Shown here: piece after piece, positions 39,528-53,246 of the stretch
Numbering within the stretch: position 1 is the stretch's first letter
How the letters are laid out: every line of letters starts with the position of its first letter
From: Rossellomorea arthrocnemi
GTDB lineage: Bacteria; Bacillota; Bacilli; Bacillales; Bacillaceae_B
Assembly (NCBI RefSeq): GCF_904424705.1
Contig: NZ_CAJGBF010000004.1
Coordinates: 1-64,000, forward strand
DNA: 64,000 bases
Direction of reading: 5' to 3'
The notes under the pieces: generated by a model
Told to the model about the DNA's origin: nothing
The model's input: the letters and a program-made list of their open reading frames with translations, nothing else
The model's database searches: none
Position numbers and translations under genes: made by a program

Positions 39528-40281
39528 GTATTCCACCCCCAATGGCAGACAATACATCCAATATCTTATTAAAGAATTCTTTTCTGGAACCTTTTCCCCT
39601 CACCAGTTCTGTGAAAAGCTTGCCGTCTTTGATAAACAGAACACGCTTGCAGTAACTTGCTGCAAAAGCATCGTGCGTTACCATTAAGATGGTGGCTTCA
39701 TCTTGCTCACTCAATTCTCTTAAGGCTTCCAATAAATCCGTTGCAGATTTAGAATCCAAAGCACCTGTAGGCTCATCGGCTAAAACCAGGCTGGGATTGG
39801 TCACAATTGCACGAGCAGCTGCTGTCCGTTGCTTTTGACCACCTGAAATTTGATAGGGATATTTTTCTAATATGGACTGAATACCAAACTTTCCTGTTAC
39901 TTGTTGAACTCTAGACTCCAAATCATTTATATTTAGTTTTGCCAGGGCCAAAGGCAGCAAAATATTTTCCTTCACCGTAAGGGAATCTAATAGGTTATAA
40001 TCCTGAAAGATAAAGCCAAGCTTATCTCTTCGGAAGGAGGATTCTGCATCTTCCTGCATATTAAGAATGCTTTCCCCATCAATGAATATGTCGCCGGAAG
40101 TTGGCTGGTCGATGGTTGCCAGTATATTTAAAAGTGTGGATTTCCCTGCTCCGGAAGGCCCCATGATGCCGACGAATTCACCTTTTGATACCTCCAGGTC
40201 AATTTCTTCTAACGCAGTAAATAAATTACCTTTTGCACCGTATATTTTTTTCAATTGAATGGCTTGTAAAATTGTACTCAT
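39514..40281 (-). CDS. Bce/Psd-type antimicrobial-peptide ABC transporter ATPase
   Basis: A 255-residue ABC ATPase with Walker A GPSGAGKST near 42-50, Q-loop FIFQDYNLLD, signature SGGQKQRTAAARAI near 145-158, Walker B LVLADEPTGALDSK and switch His in MVTHD. It pairs with the permease whose gene overlaps its 3' end by 14 bp. AGGAGG-like GGAGGAAAATAT precedes the ATG. The pair is transcribed away from its response regulator/kinase genes. Confidence 0.93.
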   Translation of the reverse strand: MSTILQAIQLKKIYGAKGNLFTALEEIDLEVSKGEFVGIMGPSGAGKSTLLNILATIDQPTSGDIFIDGESILNMQEDAESSFRRDKLGFIFQDYNLLDSLTVKENILLPLALAKLNINDLESRVQQVTGKFGIQSILEKYPYQISGGQKQRTAAARAIVTNPSLVLADEPTGALDSKSATDLLEALRELSEQDEATILMVTHDAFAASYCKRVLFIKDGKLFTELVRGKGSRKEFFNKILDVLSAIGGGIRDSI

Positions 40282-40313
40282 ATATTTTCCTCCATTTGAA
40301 GCTTTAATGATTT

Positions 40314-40380
40314 CTTATAGTTTTCATTGTATGAGATATCAATAGACTTCTACCTTACAGATCGGTGTTTTAACCTTACA
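40314..40380 (-). promoter_or_regulatory. ABC transporter promoter with direct-repeat operator
   Basis: TTGATA (40337-40342) and TATAAG (40314-40319), 17 bp apart on the reverse strand, form the promoter. Just upstream, TGTAAGGT occurs twice (40352-40359 and 40373-40380) 21 bp apart, two helix turns, the usual arrangement for an OmpR-type regulator. The adjacent response regulator is the likely binder. Confidence 0.75.
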
Positions 40381-40479
40381 TTTTTGTCATGATTATATAC
40401 CTGGCCATCATTTTATATAGTATAGGAAAGAGAATAAGCAATTATCAATTGATCATTTTAGATTTTGGAGGAAGACATA

Positions 40480-41151
40480 TTGAAAATCATGATAGTAGAA
40501 GATGAGAAAACAATTAGAGATCTGCTGGAAGAAACAATCTTGAAGTGGGGATTTGATGTAATCAAAACTGAAGACTTCCATCATGTGTTTCAGCAATTTG
40601 CTAACGAAAATCCACAATTGCTACTATTGGATATTAACCTGCCTGCCTTTGATGGATTCTACTGGTGCCATAAAATTAGAGAAATTTCAAGTGTACCTAT
40701 CATATTCATCTCTTCCCGAAGCACCACTATAGACATGATTATGGCCATGAACATGGGCGGGGATGATTATATTCAAAAGCCTTTTGATACAGATGTTTTA
40801 ATGGCTAAAGTCAATGCTCTACTGCGCCGTTCGTATTCCTATATAAATATAGAACCAAACATTCTGGAGCATTCTGGTGTAGTTTTGAATATGAAGGATT
40901 GGGAGCTTTCTTTTGACGGCAATGAAAGCGAATTGACCAAAACAGAATTCACCATTTTAAAAATGCTCTTACAGAATAAAGGATCCGTCGTTAGCAGGAC
41001 GAAGCTGATGAGGACTCTATGGAAAGATGAAAGCTTTGTTGATGACAACACATTGACGGTGAATATTACTCGTTTGAGGAAAAAGCTGGCCGATTTAGGT
41101 AAAGATCATTTCATTAAAACCAAAAAAGGTGAAGGGTATATCGTCCAATGA
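40480..41151 (+). CDS. Bce/Psd-type response regulator
   Basis: An OmpR-family regulator of 223 residues. The receiver domain has acidic residues in MIVEDEK, Asp in LLLLDINLPAFDG near 51 and Lys in IQKPFDTD near 100; the winged helix covers about 125-220 (LTKTEFTILKMLLQNKG, NTLTVNITRLRKKL). It should activate the divergent ABC operon when peptide antibiotic is sensed. TTG 40480 is the start because GGAGGA ends 7 bp before it and the protein then begins MKIMIVEDEK. It overlaps the kinase gene by four bases. Confidence 0.88.
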   Translation: MKIMIVEDEKTIRDLLEETILKWGFDVIKTEDFHHVFQQFANENPQLLLLDINLPAFDGFYWCHKIREISSVPIIFISSRSTTIDMIMAMNMGGDDYIQKPFDTDVLMAKVNALLRRSYSYINIEPNILEHSGVVLNMKDWELSFDGNESELTKTEFTILKMLLQNKGSVVSRTKLMRTLWKDESFVDDNTLTVNITRLRKKLADLGKDHFIKTKKGEGYIVQ

Positions 41152-42173
41152 GTTTTTTAGATTATTTAAAAGATAAGCGGTATTTCTTTACGTTTTATCT
41201 TTGTGTGATGGTATTCATTTCTCTTGTGCTCGTCTTCCACAATGATCAGGTTTCAGGTTTTTCATTGATGCTGTATATCAACATCAGCAATTTCCTTCTT
41301 CTCCTGCTTTATATCATTGTAGGATTCTTTTATAGAAAAAAGTTTCACAGTGAATTTAAAATTTTGGTAGAAAGTAACCATGAAGAAGTGCTGGCCATTT
41401 TGCCCGATGCACAAAAGCTGGAGCAAAGACTATTTTTGAATTTGTTTCAAAAGATCCTCGTTAATTATCAAAAGCAGCTTCAGAATCAATATGAAGAAAA
41501 GAGGGAGCAACAAGAATTCATCATGTCATGGATTCATGAAGTGAAGCTTCCGATTGCAGCAAGCAGGCTTCTTATAGAAAATAGCGAAGGGAAATCCATG
41601 GAGTATTTGGCAGATAAATTTGAAGATGAACTGAATAAGATTGATGATTATGTTGAGCAGGCACTTTTTTATTCACGTATTGATTCATTTTCAAAGGACT
41701 ATTTTATTAGGGAAGTTCAGGTTAATAAAATCATTAAAAACAGCATAAAAAAATATGCAAAACTCTTTATTAATAAAGGGATCCGTTTAAACATGGAGGA
41801 TGCAGAGCAAAACGTTCAAAGTGACAGTAAATGGCTCGGTTTTGTCATCGATCAAATCATAGCGAACTCATTAAAATATACTGATGCTACCGGCATAATT
41901 TCTATTCGTTTCGAGGAAGATTCCAAGGAAAAGAGAATTCTTATTGAAGATAACGGAATTGGAATTAATGCCGAAGACATGCACCGCATATTTGAAAAGG
42001 GCTTTACAGGAGAAACCGGCAGAAACTACACTAAGTCAACTGGAATGGGACTTTATCTTGCCCGGAGATTGGCCAATAAATTGGGTCATGACCTATCAAT
42101 TGAATCGGAGAAGGATGTATTCACAAGGACAACGATCCATTTCCCGAAGGTTAGGAGTTATTTATCATTCTAA
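41148..42173 (+). CDS. Bce/Psd-type intramembrane-sensing histidine kinase
   Basis: A 341-residue kinase with two membrane segments (about 13-33 and 42-62) joined by a very short outside loop, the mark of intramembrane-sensing kinases that receive their signal from the BceB-type transporter. The H-box is MSWIHEVKLPIAA near 128-140, the ATPase domain has FVIDQIIANSLKYT, EDNGIGIN and STGMGLYLARRLA. Coupled to its regulator by ATGA overlap. No terminator is obvious behind it. Confidence 0.9.
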   Translation: MSFLDYLKDKRYFFTFYLCVMVFISLVLVFHNDQVSGFSLMLYINISNFLLLLLYIIVGFFYRKKFHSEFKILVESNHEEVLAILPDAQKLEQRLFLNLFQKILVNYQKQLQNQYEEKREQQEFIMSWIHEVKLPIAASRLLIENSEGKSMEYLADKFEDELNKIDDYVEQALFYSRIDSFSKDYFIREVQVNKIIKNSIKKYAKLFINKGIRLNMEDAEQNVQSDSKWLGFVIDQIIANSLKYTDATGIISIRFEEDSKEKRILIEDNGIGINAEDMHRIFEKGFTGETGRNYTKSTGMGLYLARRLANKLGHDLSIESEKDVFTRTTIHFPKVRSYLSF

Positions 42174-42317
42174 AAGGAGTAAACATTTATTCCAAGTTGG
42201 GTATGACCTGGTGTTTGGTCAGCACAATAGATAAGTGAACAAAAATATGTCAGGATTGCTTACTTGGATAATAGTAAATATGAACCGTTTAGCTCTGACT
42301 CCCAATTGCTTCTTTAA

Positions 42318-42433
42318 AGGGTGAGGGGAACTGCGTAGAATCCTACTGAAAACGGGCGTTCCGGGACCCTGGAAGCAAAGCTGAGGAGGCTCGGCCGAAC
42401 GTCCGTGGAAAGCGGAGCCGTTCCCCTCACCCT
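42318..42433. repeat. Palindromic intergenic repeat with perfect 14-bp ends
   Basis: AGGGTGAGGGGAAC (42318-42331) has its exact complement at 42420-42433. The core (AGAATCCTACTG, GCGTTCCGGGACCCTGG, GCTGAGGAGGCTCGGCCGAACG, GTGGAAAGCGG) matches the same family as 7807 and 53042. The rest of 42174-42561 holds no visible gene. Confidence 0.8.
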
Positions 42434-42561
42434 GCAGCAAACACTCCATGTCAGAGCATGAGCAAATAGGGAATATGTAATCATAACCACAATCTTTGTT
42501 ATACCATGAATAAGGAACTTATATATAGCTGAAAAAAAGAGGAACATTGGGAGGAGCATAT

Positions 42562-43218
42562 ATGTTAAGGAGTAATCTCATTGCTGATGTAGCAAATAGG
42601 ATATTGAGTTTAAAAATAAATCATCCCATCCGTGTTGGAGTTAGTGGAGTAACAGCATCTGGAAAAACAACTTTTGCAAATGAGCTTGAGAAGGAACTTC
42701 TCTGCAGAAAAAAGAAGGTTATTAGAACAAGTATAGATAATTTTCATAACCCAAGAAACATCCGATACAGAAAGGGGAAGGAATCAGCGATTGGCTATTA
42801 TGAGGATGCCCATGATTACGAGTCTTTTAAGAAAAGGCTTTTAATTCCTCTGGGACCGAATGGAAATCTTCAATGCCAAACCATGTCTTTGGATTTAGTG
42901 AAAGATGAGTATGTTAATACAGAAATAAAAGTAGCAACCAAGGATATGGTTTTAATTGTAGATGGAACCTTTCTATTCAAGAAGGACTTAAGTAACCTGT
43001 ATGATTTTAAAATCTTCGTTCATACTGACTTTGAATTAGCGAAACAAAGAGGTGCTAAACGGGAAGAAGGAATTTTTGGAAGCTATGAAGAAGCTGAAAG
43101 AATGTTCGTTAAAAGGTATCATGCAGCTTCAAAGCTCTATTTAGAGGAACATGTACCTCAATTGCATGCGGATGTTGTCATTAACAATAATAATATAAAT
43201 GATCCAGACTTTATTTAG
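42562..43218 (+). CDS. Uridine-kinase-like P-loop NTPase
   Basis: About 218 residues with a Walker A GVTASGKTTF near 29-38, the DNF/IDNFHNP motif near 58 that binds the nucleoside in uridine and related kinases, and a lid region LAKQRGAKREE near 165. B. subtilis and others have similar phosphoribulokinase/uridine-kinase family members of uncertain substrate. ATG 42562 is chosen because GGGAGGAG ends 5 bp before it; an upstream TTG lies in the ribosome site. Lower GC than its neighbours and no B. subtilis counterpart at this position suggest it was acquired. Confidence 0.75.
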   Translation: MLRSNLIADVANRILSLKINHPIRVGVSGVTASGKTTFANELEKELLCRKKKVIRTSIDNFHNPRNIRYRKGKESAIGYYEDAHDYESFKKRLLIPLGPNGNLQCQTMSLDLVKDEYVNTEIKVATKDMVLIVDGTFLFKKDLSNLYDFKIFVHTDFELAKQRGAKREEGIFGSYEEAERMFVKRYHAASKLYLEEHVPQLHADVVINNNNINDPDFI

Positions 43219-43402
43219 AATAATCCTCTTTTTCCATTACTTGTGGAGGCAATAAAGGAAGTATGCAATTATAACCTAAAACAGCCATTGTGATGACAGA
43301 ATTCCCCAAACGAGTCACTAATAGATCCTATGTTAACCAGTAAATTCCCATTAACGAACCACCCATTTTAATGTAGAATAAAGAAATGGGAGGTTAGTAA
43401 TC

Positions 43403-44743
43403 ATGAATTTGAAAGCAGGATTATTTCAAAATCAACAACTGAAACTTCAAATGACGCAACAGCTTTCTCAAGCGATCACCATCCTCCAATATTCTACGAT
43501 GGAACTGAATGCTTATCTTGAAGCCAAGCAATTAGAGAACCCCCTTATACAAATAGAACCGCCAAAAAAAGACCCCCTCCATCAACGAGAACCTTTTACG
43601 TATAAACGACAGGCCGGCAATCAAGAAAATACGGTGGATTGGTATGAGTATGTGTCCGTACCCAAGAGAACTCTTATGGATGTATTATCTGTTCAATTGA
43701 ATTTGAAATCGCTTACTTCTTTAGATAAAAAAGTTATGGAAGAATTGATATACAGCTTGGATGACAATGGGTATTTGAGAGTAGACGAAGAATCCTTCAC
43801 TGAAAAACATGGTTTGGAATTGGAGCAACTAGAAAACTATATTAATAGGATTCAGGAATTGGAACCAGCTGGCATAGGAGCGAGATCCCTGAAGGAGTGT
43901 CTATCCCTTCAGCTTCAGAGGAAAGAAGATGTTCCCCTTCTCGCTACAATGATTATAGAGAACCATTTTCAAGCTTTTGCTGAAAAGAAGTGGAAGGCAA
44001 TCGCCAAGGAACTTGCTGTTGAGCTAAAAGACATTCAGAAGGCAGCGGATTTTATCCGGCATTGCAATCCAAGACCCGGATCGGAATATTCACAGCATAT
44101 CGCTGAATACATTATTCCTGAGCTGGTGGTGAACGTGGTCGACGGGCATACCGTGGCCGTGTCGTTATATGATGGGACAACCGTTAACGTCACTTATAAT
44201 GAAGAATACACAGATTTCCAAAAAGCTCACCCCGATAAAGAAGTTCAGTCCTACCTTCAGGAAAAGGAGCAGGATTTCCAGTGGCTGCTCCAAAGCTTAC
44301 GCCAGCGAAAGCAAACGATCCTGAAAGTGGGGAGGATGCTTGCTGAGAAGCAAAAAGCATTCTTCTTAAAAGGTCCATCAGCGATTCAGCCACTGACATT
44401 AAAGCAGGTGGCCGATGAAATCGATGTTCATGAATCGACCATCAGCCGTGCCGTTAAGGGTAAATATATGCAAACCCCTTATGGGATCTTCGAATTGAAG
44501 TACTTCTTTACCTCGGCGATTAAATCGGTCAGACTCGAGGATTCAGAGGCAGCTTCTGCCAGAACGGTGAAAAATGAGCTCCAAAAGCTGATTGAGGAAG
44601 AAGATAAGAAAAAGCCTCTCTCAGACCAGAAAATTGTGAATCTACTATTGGATAAAGGGTATGAGGTTTCCCGAAGGACCATTGCCAAATACCGCGATCA
44701 AATGGGCATCACATCTTCTACGATGAGGAAAAGGTATGAATAG
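43403..44743 (+). CDS. sigL: RNA polymerase sigma-54 factor (SigL)
   Basis: Sigma-54 directs RNA polymerase to -24/-12 promoters and needs AAA+ activators. The 446-residue protein has the glutamine-rich activator-binding region at the N-terminus (LFQNQQLKLQMTQQLSQAITILQ), the core-binding domain in the middle (about 95-290), an HTH (IDVHESTISRAVKGKYMQTPYG) near 337-358 and the RpoN box ISRRTIAKYRDQM-like VSRRTIAKYRDQ near 424-435. In B. subtilis SigL controls branched-chain amino-acid, acetoin and levanase genes. No sigma-54 activator is encoded in this window. Confidence 0.96.
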   Translation: MNLKAGLFQNQQLKLQMTQQLSQAITILQYSTMELNAYLEAKQLENPLIQIEPPKKDPLHQREPFTYKRQAGNQENTVDWYEYVSVPKRTLMDVLSVQLNLKSLTSLDKKVMEELIYSLDDNGYLRVDEESFTEKHGLELEQLENYINRIQELEPAGIGARSLKECLSLQLQRKEDVPLLATMIIENHFQAFAEKKWKAIAKELAVELKDIQKAADFIRHCNPRPGSEYSQHIAEYIIPELVVNVVDGHTVAVSLYDGTTVNVTYNEEYTDFQKAHPDKEVQSYLQEKEQDFQWLLQSLRQRKQTILKVGRMLAEKQKAFFLKGPSAIQPLTLKQVADEIDVHESTISRAVKGKYMQTPYGIFELKYFFTSAIKSVRLEDSEAASARTVKNELQKLIEEEDKKKPLSDQKIVNLLLDKGYEVSRRTIAKYRDQMGITSSTMRKRYE

Positions 44744-44754
44744 CTCGATTCGGC

Positions 44755-44822
44755 TGGTGCCAGGCACCAACAGTGAGTCCGGTGCCTGGTACCAGGCAGC
44801 GAAAAAGTGCCTGGCACCGGAC
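44755..44822. repeat. GGTGCCTGGCACC repeat cluster behind sigL
   Basis: TGGTGCCAGGCACCA (44755-44769) is self-complementary, and GTCCGGTGCCTGG (44778) faces CCTGGCACCGGAC (44810-44822). Three copies of the unit lie in 68 bp; the strand can fold in several ways. Similar units are scattered in many Bacillaceae genomes. Confidence 0.75.
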
Positions 44823-44855
44823 CCAAACCAACCTAGTATAAAGTGAGGTACGTAC

Positions 44856-45101
44856 ATGAACCCTGTCACATTCTATACACGAACCCAATGCGGATTATGC
44901 GAAGATGCAAAAATCACCTTAAAGCTTCTCCAGGAAGAATTGGAATTCAATATAAACGAAATCGACATCGATGAAAGTGATGATCTGACAGAACGTTTTG
45001 GACTCATGATCCCGGTCGTAGAACTGGACGGGGAAATCCTTCAGTATGGGCAAATTGATTATTTTACGCTAAGCAAGCGTTTACATGAAAAAACCCGATA
45101 G
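44856..45101 (+). CDS. Glutaredoxin-like thiol-disulfide protein
   Basis: An 81-residue thioredoxin-fold protein (glutaredoxin/DUF836 type) with the redox motif YTRTQCGLCEDAK (CxxC at 12-15), then the cis-Pro region GLMIPVVELDGE near 50-61. It probably exchanges disulfides with an unknown partner. AAAGTGAGG lies 8 bp before the ATG. It sits between sigL and the cggR promoter. Confidence 0.85.
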   Translation: MNPVTFYTRTQCGLCEDAKITLKLLQEELEFNINEIDIDESDDLTERFGLMIPVVELDGEILQYGQIDYFTLSKRLHEKTR

Positions 45102-45108
45102 TTTCTAG

Positions 45109-45137
45109 TTGAATTACGATTCATACCCTGATAAAAT
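45109..45137 (+). promoter_or_regulatory. Sigma-A promoter of the cggR-gapA operon
   Basis: TTGAAT (45109-45114) and TAAAAT (45132-45137) with a 17-bp spacer. The start of transcription near 45144 puts the CggR operator at about +32 to +67. Confidence 0.7.
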
Positions 45138-45175
45138 AAATCTTGAAAGCAGGGATGAATTTTTTTTGGAGGTAG

Positions 45176-45211
45176 TGGGACATAATATGTCTATATGGGA
45201 CTTTTAAGGTC
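45176..45211 (+). promoter_or_regulatory. CggR operator
   Basis: TGGGAC-N6-TGTC (45176-45191), four bases, then TGGGAC-N6-GGTC (45196-45211) reproduce the B. subtilis CggR tandem operator CGGGAC-N6-TGTC-N4-CGGGAC-N6-TGTC. Placed downstream of the promoter, bound CggR would block elongating polymerase until fructose-1,6-bisphosphate rises. Confidence 0.92.
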
Positions 45212-45250
45212 CAACATATCCACAAACTTCATTTGAAGGAGCTTTTATCT

Positions 45251-46270
45251 ATGGAATCTTTAATTGACATACAAAAGCGATTATTACCTGACCTGCTTGA
45301 AGTTATGCAAAAGAGGCATCAAATTCTACGTTCCATCCGGTTCATGCAGCCTGTCGGACGCAGAAGCCTGGCCCAGAATATGGGCCTGACAGAACGCGTA
45401 CTGAGAAGTGAAGTGGAGTTCCTGAATAATCAAGATCTTATTGATATCAAAACCTCTGGCATGATCATGACAGAGGAAGGTATTCAGCTTTTAGAGAACC
45501 TTGAAAGAATGATGAGGGAGATATCCGGAATCAACGTAATGGAACAGGAATTAAAATCGTTACTTAATCTTCATGAAATTGTAATTGTTCCTGGGAATAG
45601 TGATGAGTCTCCTTGGGTAAAAGAAGAATTAGGGCGTGCGTCAGCTTCTAGTATGAAACGCCGACTTAAGGGAAATACTATCATCGCTGTGACTGGAGGT
45701 TCGACGATGGCAGCCGTAGCAGAAAGGCTGACACCTGCTTTCTCTGATGAAACCTTGTTTGTTCCTGCTCGAGGTGGAATCGGGGAAGATGTTAAGAACC
45801 AGGCCAACACTATATGTGCCAAGATGGCTGAGCATACCGGAACGCGTCATCGTGTTTTATATGTGCCTGATCAGGTTAGTAAAGAAGTATACAAATCCTT
45901 TATGAAAGAACCGATGATCAAAGAGGTTCTGAATCTGATCAAATCCGCTAACATGGTTCTCCATGGAATTGGAGATGCTATCACAATGGCTGAAAGACGA
46001 AAGACCACTGATGAGGATTTTGAGAAAATTACAGGTGGTCATGCTGTCGGGGAAGCGTTTGGATATTATTTCGACGAAGCGGGTGAAGTGGTACATAAGG
46101 TGCCGACGATCGGCCTGCAGTTAGAAGATTTAAGTCACATCGAAAATGTCATCGCCGTCGCAGGCGGCAGCTCGAAGGCGAAAGCGATCCGGGCGTATAT
46201 GAAGAGTGCTCCACCGAAAACCGTGCTCATCACGGATGAAGGAGCTGCGAGAGAGCTTTTAAAAGGGTAA
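45251..46270 (+). CDS. cggR: Central glycolytic genes regulator CggR
   Basis: CggR is a SorC/DeoR-family repressor that responds to fructose-1,6-bisphosphate and controls the lower-glycolysis operon. The 339-residue protein has an N-terminal winged helix (RRSLAQNMGLTERVLRSEVEFL near 36-57) and a sugar-phosphate-binding domain with GGSTMAAVAERL near 147-158 and AVGEAFGYYF. ATG 45251 is chosen because AAGGAG ends 8 bp before it; an in-frame TTG at 45233 overlaps the site. First gene of the operon gapA-pgk-tpiA-gpmI-eno. Confidence 0.95.
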   Translation: MESLIDIQKRLLPDLLEVMQKRHQILRSIRFMQPVGRRSLAQNMGLTERVLRSEVEFLNNQDLIDIKTSGMIMTEEGIQLLENLERMMREISGINVMEQELKSLLNLHEIVIVPGNSDESPWVKEELGRASASSMKRRLKGNTIIAVTGGSTMAAVAERLTPAFSDETLFVPARGGIGEDVKNQANTICAKMAEHTGTRHRVLYVPDQVSKEVYKSFMKEPMIKEVLNLIKSANMVLHGIGDAITMAERRKTTDEDFEKITGGHAVGEAFGYYFDEAGEVVHKVPTIGLQLEDLSHIENVIAVAGGSSKAKAIRAYMKSAPPKTVLITDEGAARELLKG

Positions 46271-46310
46271 GCCCTTTTGAAATATAAAAAAATCATCCTT
46301 AACTATCTAA

Positions 46311-47333
<1,023 letters not shown>

Positions 47334-47416
47334 TTCATAAAGTTTTGTAAATTGACATCATTTGCATGGTGATTGATGGATAAATTTTGTCCCACCATCT
47401 ATAATGAAGATGAGAT

Positions 47417-47453
47417 AAAGGGGAGCGGGGAAGATTCCCCTCTCCCTTTTCTT
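47417..47453 (+). terminator. Partial terminator or processing hairpin between gapA and pgk
   Basis: GGGGAGCGGGGAA and TTCCCCTCTCCC pair with one mismatch and are followed by TTTTCTT. The T-run is interrupted, so readthrough is likely; it may explain the higher level of gapA than pgk. Confidence 0.7.
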
Positions 47454-47514
47454 ATTGTTGTTTCTATTTTTTTGAAAAAGATGTAGAAATTGAAAACTGA
47501 AGGAGGCCTTTACG

Positions 47515-48699
47515 ATGAACAAAAAGTCGATTAAAGATGTCGATGTAAGAGGGAAACGCGTATTTTGCCGTGTAGACTTCAACGTACCGATGTCTGAAGG
47601 CAAGATCACAGATGAAACCCGCATTCAAGCTGCTCTTCCTACTATTAAATACTTAGTGGATGGCGGAGCGAAAGTCATTCTGGCTAGTCACTTAGGCCGT
47701 CCGAAAGGTGAAGTGGTGGAAGAACTGCGATTAACGCCTGTGGCTGAAAGACTTTCCGAGCTTCTCGGGAAAGATGTAGCCAAAGCAGATAAAGCTTATG
47801 GTGAAGCTGTTCAATCGAAGATCAGCAACATGTCTGAAGGTGATGTCCTTGTGCTGGAAAACGTTCGCTTCTATCCAGGGGAAACAAAGAATGACCCTGA
47901 GCTTGCGAAAGAATTTGCAGCTCTTGCAGACCTTTATGTGAACGATGCATTTGGTGCTGCTCACCGTGCGCATGCTTCTACTGAAGGAGTTGCCAAGCAT
48001 CTTCCAGCTGTTGCAGGCCTTCTGATGGAGAAAGAGCTTGACGTATTAGGAAAAGCTCTATCAAACCCTGAACGCCCATTTACAGCAATCGTGGGTGGAG
48101 CAAAAGTAAAAGACAAAATTGGTGTCATTGACAACCTATTAGATAAAGTGGATAACCTGATCATCGGCGGAGGACTTGCTTACACATTTGTGAAAGCCCA
48201 AGGTCATGAGGTAGGGAAATCCCTTCTTGAAGAAGACAAAATTGATTTGGCTAAGCAATTCATGAAAAAAGCAGAAGATAAAGGTGTTAAATTTCTTATG
48301 CCTGTTGATGTAGTCGTTGCTGATGACTTCTCAAATGATGCAAATACGAAGGAAGTGGGTATCGATTCGATTCCTTCTGATTGGGAAGCACTTGATATCG
48401 GGCCAAAAACCAGAGCGTTATTCCAGGACACGATTAAAAGCTCTAAGCTTGTCATCTGGAACGGACCGATGGGAGTATTCGAATTAGAAACATTTGCAAA
48501 TGGAACGAAAGCCGTAGCGGAGGCGTTAGCTGATGCAACAGATACATATTCTGTTATCGGTGGCGGTGACTCTGCAGCAGCCGTTGAGAAATTCGGTTAT
48601 GCTGACAAGATGAGTCATATTTCTACAGGTGGTGGAGCATCACTCGAATTCATGGAAGGAAAAGAACTTCCTGGAGTAGTAGCTCTTAACGATAAATAA
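47515..48699 (+). CDS. pgk: Phosphoglycerate kinase
   Basis: Pgk makes ATP from 1,3-bisphosphoglycerate. The 394-residue protein has the substrate-binding RVDFNVP near 20-26, [10 protein letters not shown] near 59-68, ENVRFYPGE near 116-124 and the nucleotide-binding [13 protein letters not shown] near 348-360. Length is typical. AGGAGGCC lies before the ATG. Third gene of the glycolytic operon. Confidence 0.98.
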   Translation: MNKKSIKDVDVRGKRVFCRVDFNVPMSEGKITDETRIQAALPTIKYLVDGGAKVILASHLGRPKGEVVEELRLTPVAERLSELLGKDVAKADKAYGEAVQSKISNMSEGDVLVLENVRFYPGETKNDPELAKEFAALADLYVNDAFGAAHRAHASTEGVAKHLPAVAGLLMEKELDVLGKALSNPERPFTAIVGGAKVKDKIGVIDNLLDKVDNLIIGGGLAYTFVKAQGHEVGKSLLEEDKIDLAKQFMKKAEDKGVKFLMPVDVVVADDFSNDANTKEVGIDSIPSDWEALDIGPKTRALFQDTIKSSKLVIWNGPMGVFELETFANGTKAVAEALADATDTYSVIGGGDSAAAVEKFGYADKMSHISTGGGASLEFMEGKELPGVVALNDK

Positions 48700-48740
48700 T
48701 CTCTTCATCAAAGACCAACAATTTTGCTGAAACGATTTGA

Positions 48741-51054
<2,314 letters not shown>

Positions 51055-51067
51055 GGAGAGATTCTAA

Positions 51068-52360
<1,293 letters not shown>

Positions 52361-52381
52361 TAGAAGAGATTGAAGAGAGGC

Positions 52382-52409
52382 AGCCCCGTCTTTAGACGGG
52401 GCTGTTTTC
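52382..52409 (+). terminator. Terminator of the glycolytic operon
   Basis: AGCCCCGTCT and AGACGGGGCT pair around TT and are followed by GTTTTC. Confidence 0.9.
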
Positions 52410-52604
52410 TGGTTTGCAGGACAGGGGAAATCCCGTCACGAGAATCCGGCTGGTTACAAGGAAAATCACAAAATGCCACTTCAGAACAACACAGCATCCA
52501 GCTGATTGTCATTTAACCACAAAATCGAAACGGTCACCCCACCCCAATCCAGAGGAGCAATCGTATCCTGTACCAACTCTTTCCACAATTCAAATAATAT
52601 TACC

Positions 52605-52634
52605 TTGTCCACTCCATCTTTCCTATGGTAAACT
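52605..52634 (+). promoter_or_regulatory. Probable promoter of secG
   Basis: TTGTCC (52605-52610) and TAAACT (52629-52634) with an 18-bp spacer. The rest of the gap 52410-52604 shows nothing recognisable. Confidence 0.5.
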
Positions 52635-52671
52635 AAAAGTAATGTTATGTTCGTATCAGGAGGTGGGACTC

Positions 52672-52899
52672 ATGCACACAATACTCGTCACTTTACTTAT
52701 TATTGTATCAATTGCACTTATTGCTCTTGTATTACTTCAATCAGGTAAAAGTGCTGGACTTTCAGGGGCCATCTCTGGTGGTGCAGAACAACTTTTCGGA
52801 AAACAAAAAGCTCGTGGTATCGATTTAGTACTGCACAGAATCACAATCGTATTATCGGTACTATTCTTCGTACTAACCATTGCCATCGTAGCTATCTAA
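52672..52899 (+). CDS. secG: Preprotein translocase subunit SecG
   Basis: SecG is a small non-essential subunit of the SecYEG export channel. The 75-residue protein has two membrane segments ([20 protein letters not shown] and [20 protein letters not shown]) joined by the glycine-rich loop [21 protein letters not shown] typical of SecG. AGGAGGTGGG precedes the ATG at 52672. A terminator follows, so it is probably a single-gene unit. Confidence 0.95.
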   Translation: MHTILVTLLIIVSIALIALVLLQSGKSAGLSGAISGGAEQLFGKQKARGIDLVLHRITIVLSVLFFVLTIAIVAI

Positions 52900-52908
52900 T
52901 ACGGACTG

Positions 52909-52940
52909 AAAACCTGATCATTAAGGTCAGGTTTTTTTAT
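52909..52940 (+). terminator. Terminator of secG
   Basis: AAAACCTGA and TCAGGTTTT form a hairpin followed by a T-run. Confidence 0.88.
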
Positions 52941-53041
52941 TTAAACAGATAAAATTCTTAAGAAGATAAGAATTAAATTAGGATTGATTTTTAAATCAAT
53001 ATACTACTCAGTTCTAATATATATTTTCATATCCTTGAAAG

Positions 53042-53107
53042 TTGATTGGAGCGGAAGGCGCTCAACTCACGCCCCGCGGAAAGCGAGCACCTGGAGCGGA
53101 AATCAAC
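53042..53107. repeat. Short copy of the palindromic intergenic repeat
   Basis: TTGATTGGAGCGGAAGGCGCTC at the left and GAGCACCTGGAGCGGAAATCAA at the right match the two ends of the 7807-8057 copy, here joined by only about 20 bp (AACTCACGCCCCGCGGAAAGC). It appears to be the element without the inner hairpin. Confidence 0.75.
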
Positions 53108-53246
53108 CAACCAGCACTCGCTTTATCAACGGCAAACTTACAAACAGAGCTTTGAAACAAAAATTACACTTATTTTTAATACGAAATATTGGATTGTCCG
53201 ACCAATGTTTGCTAAAAATAGAGAAGAAGAGTGGACTAAACGATTG

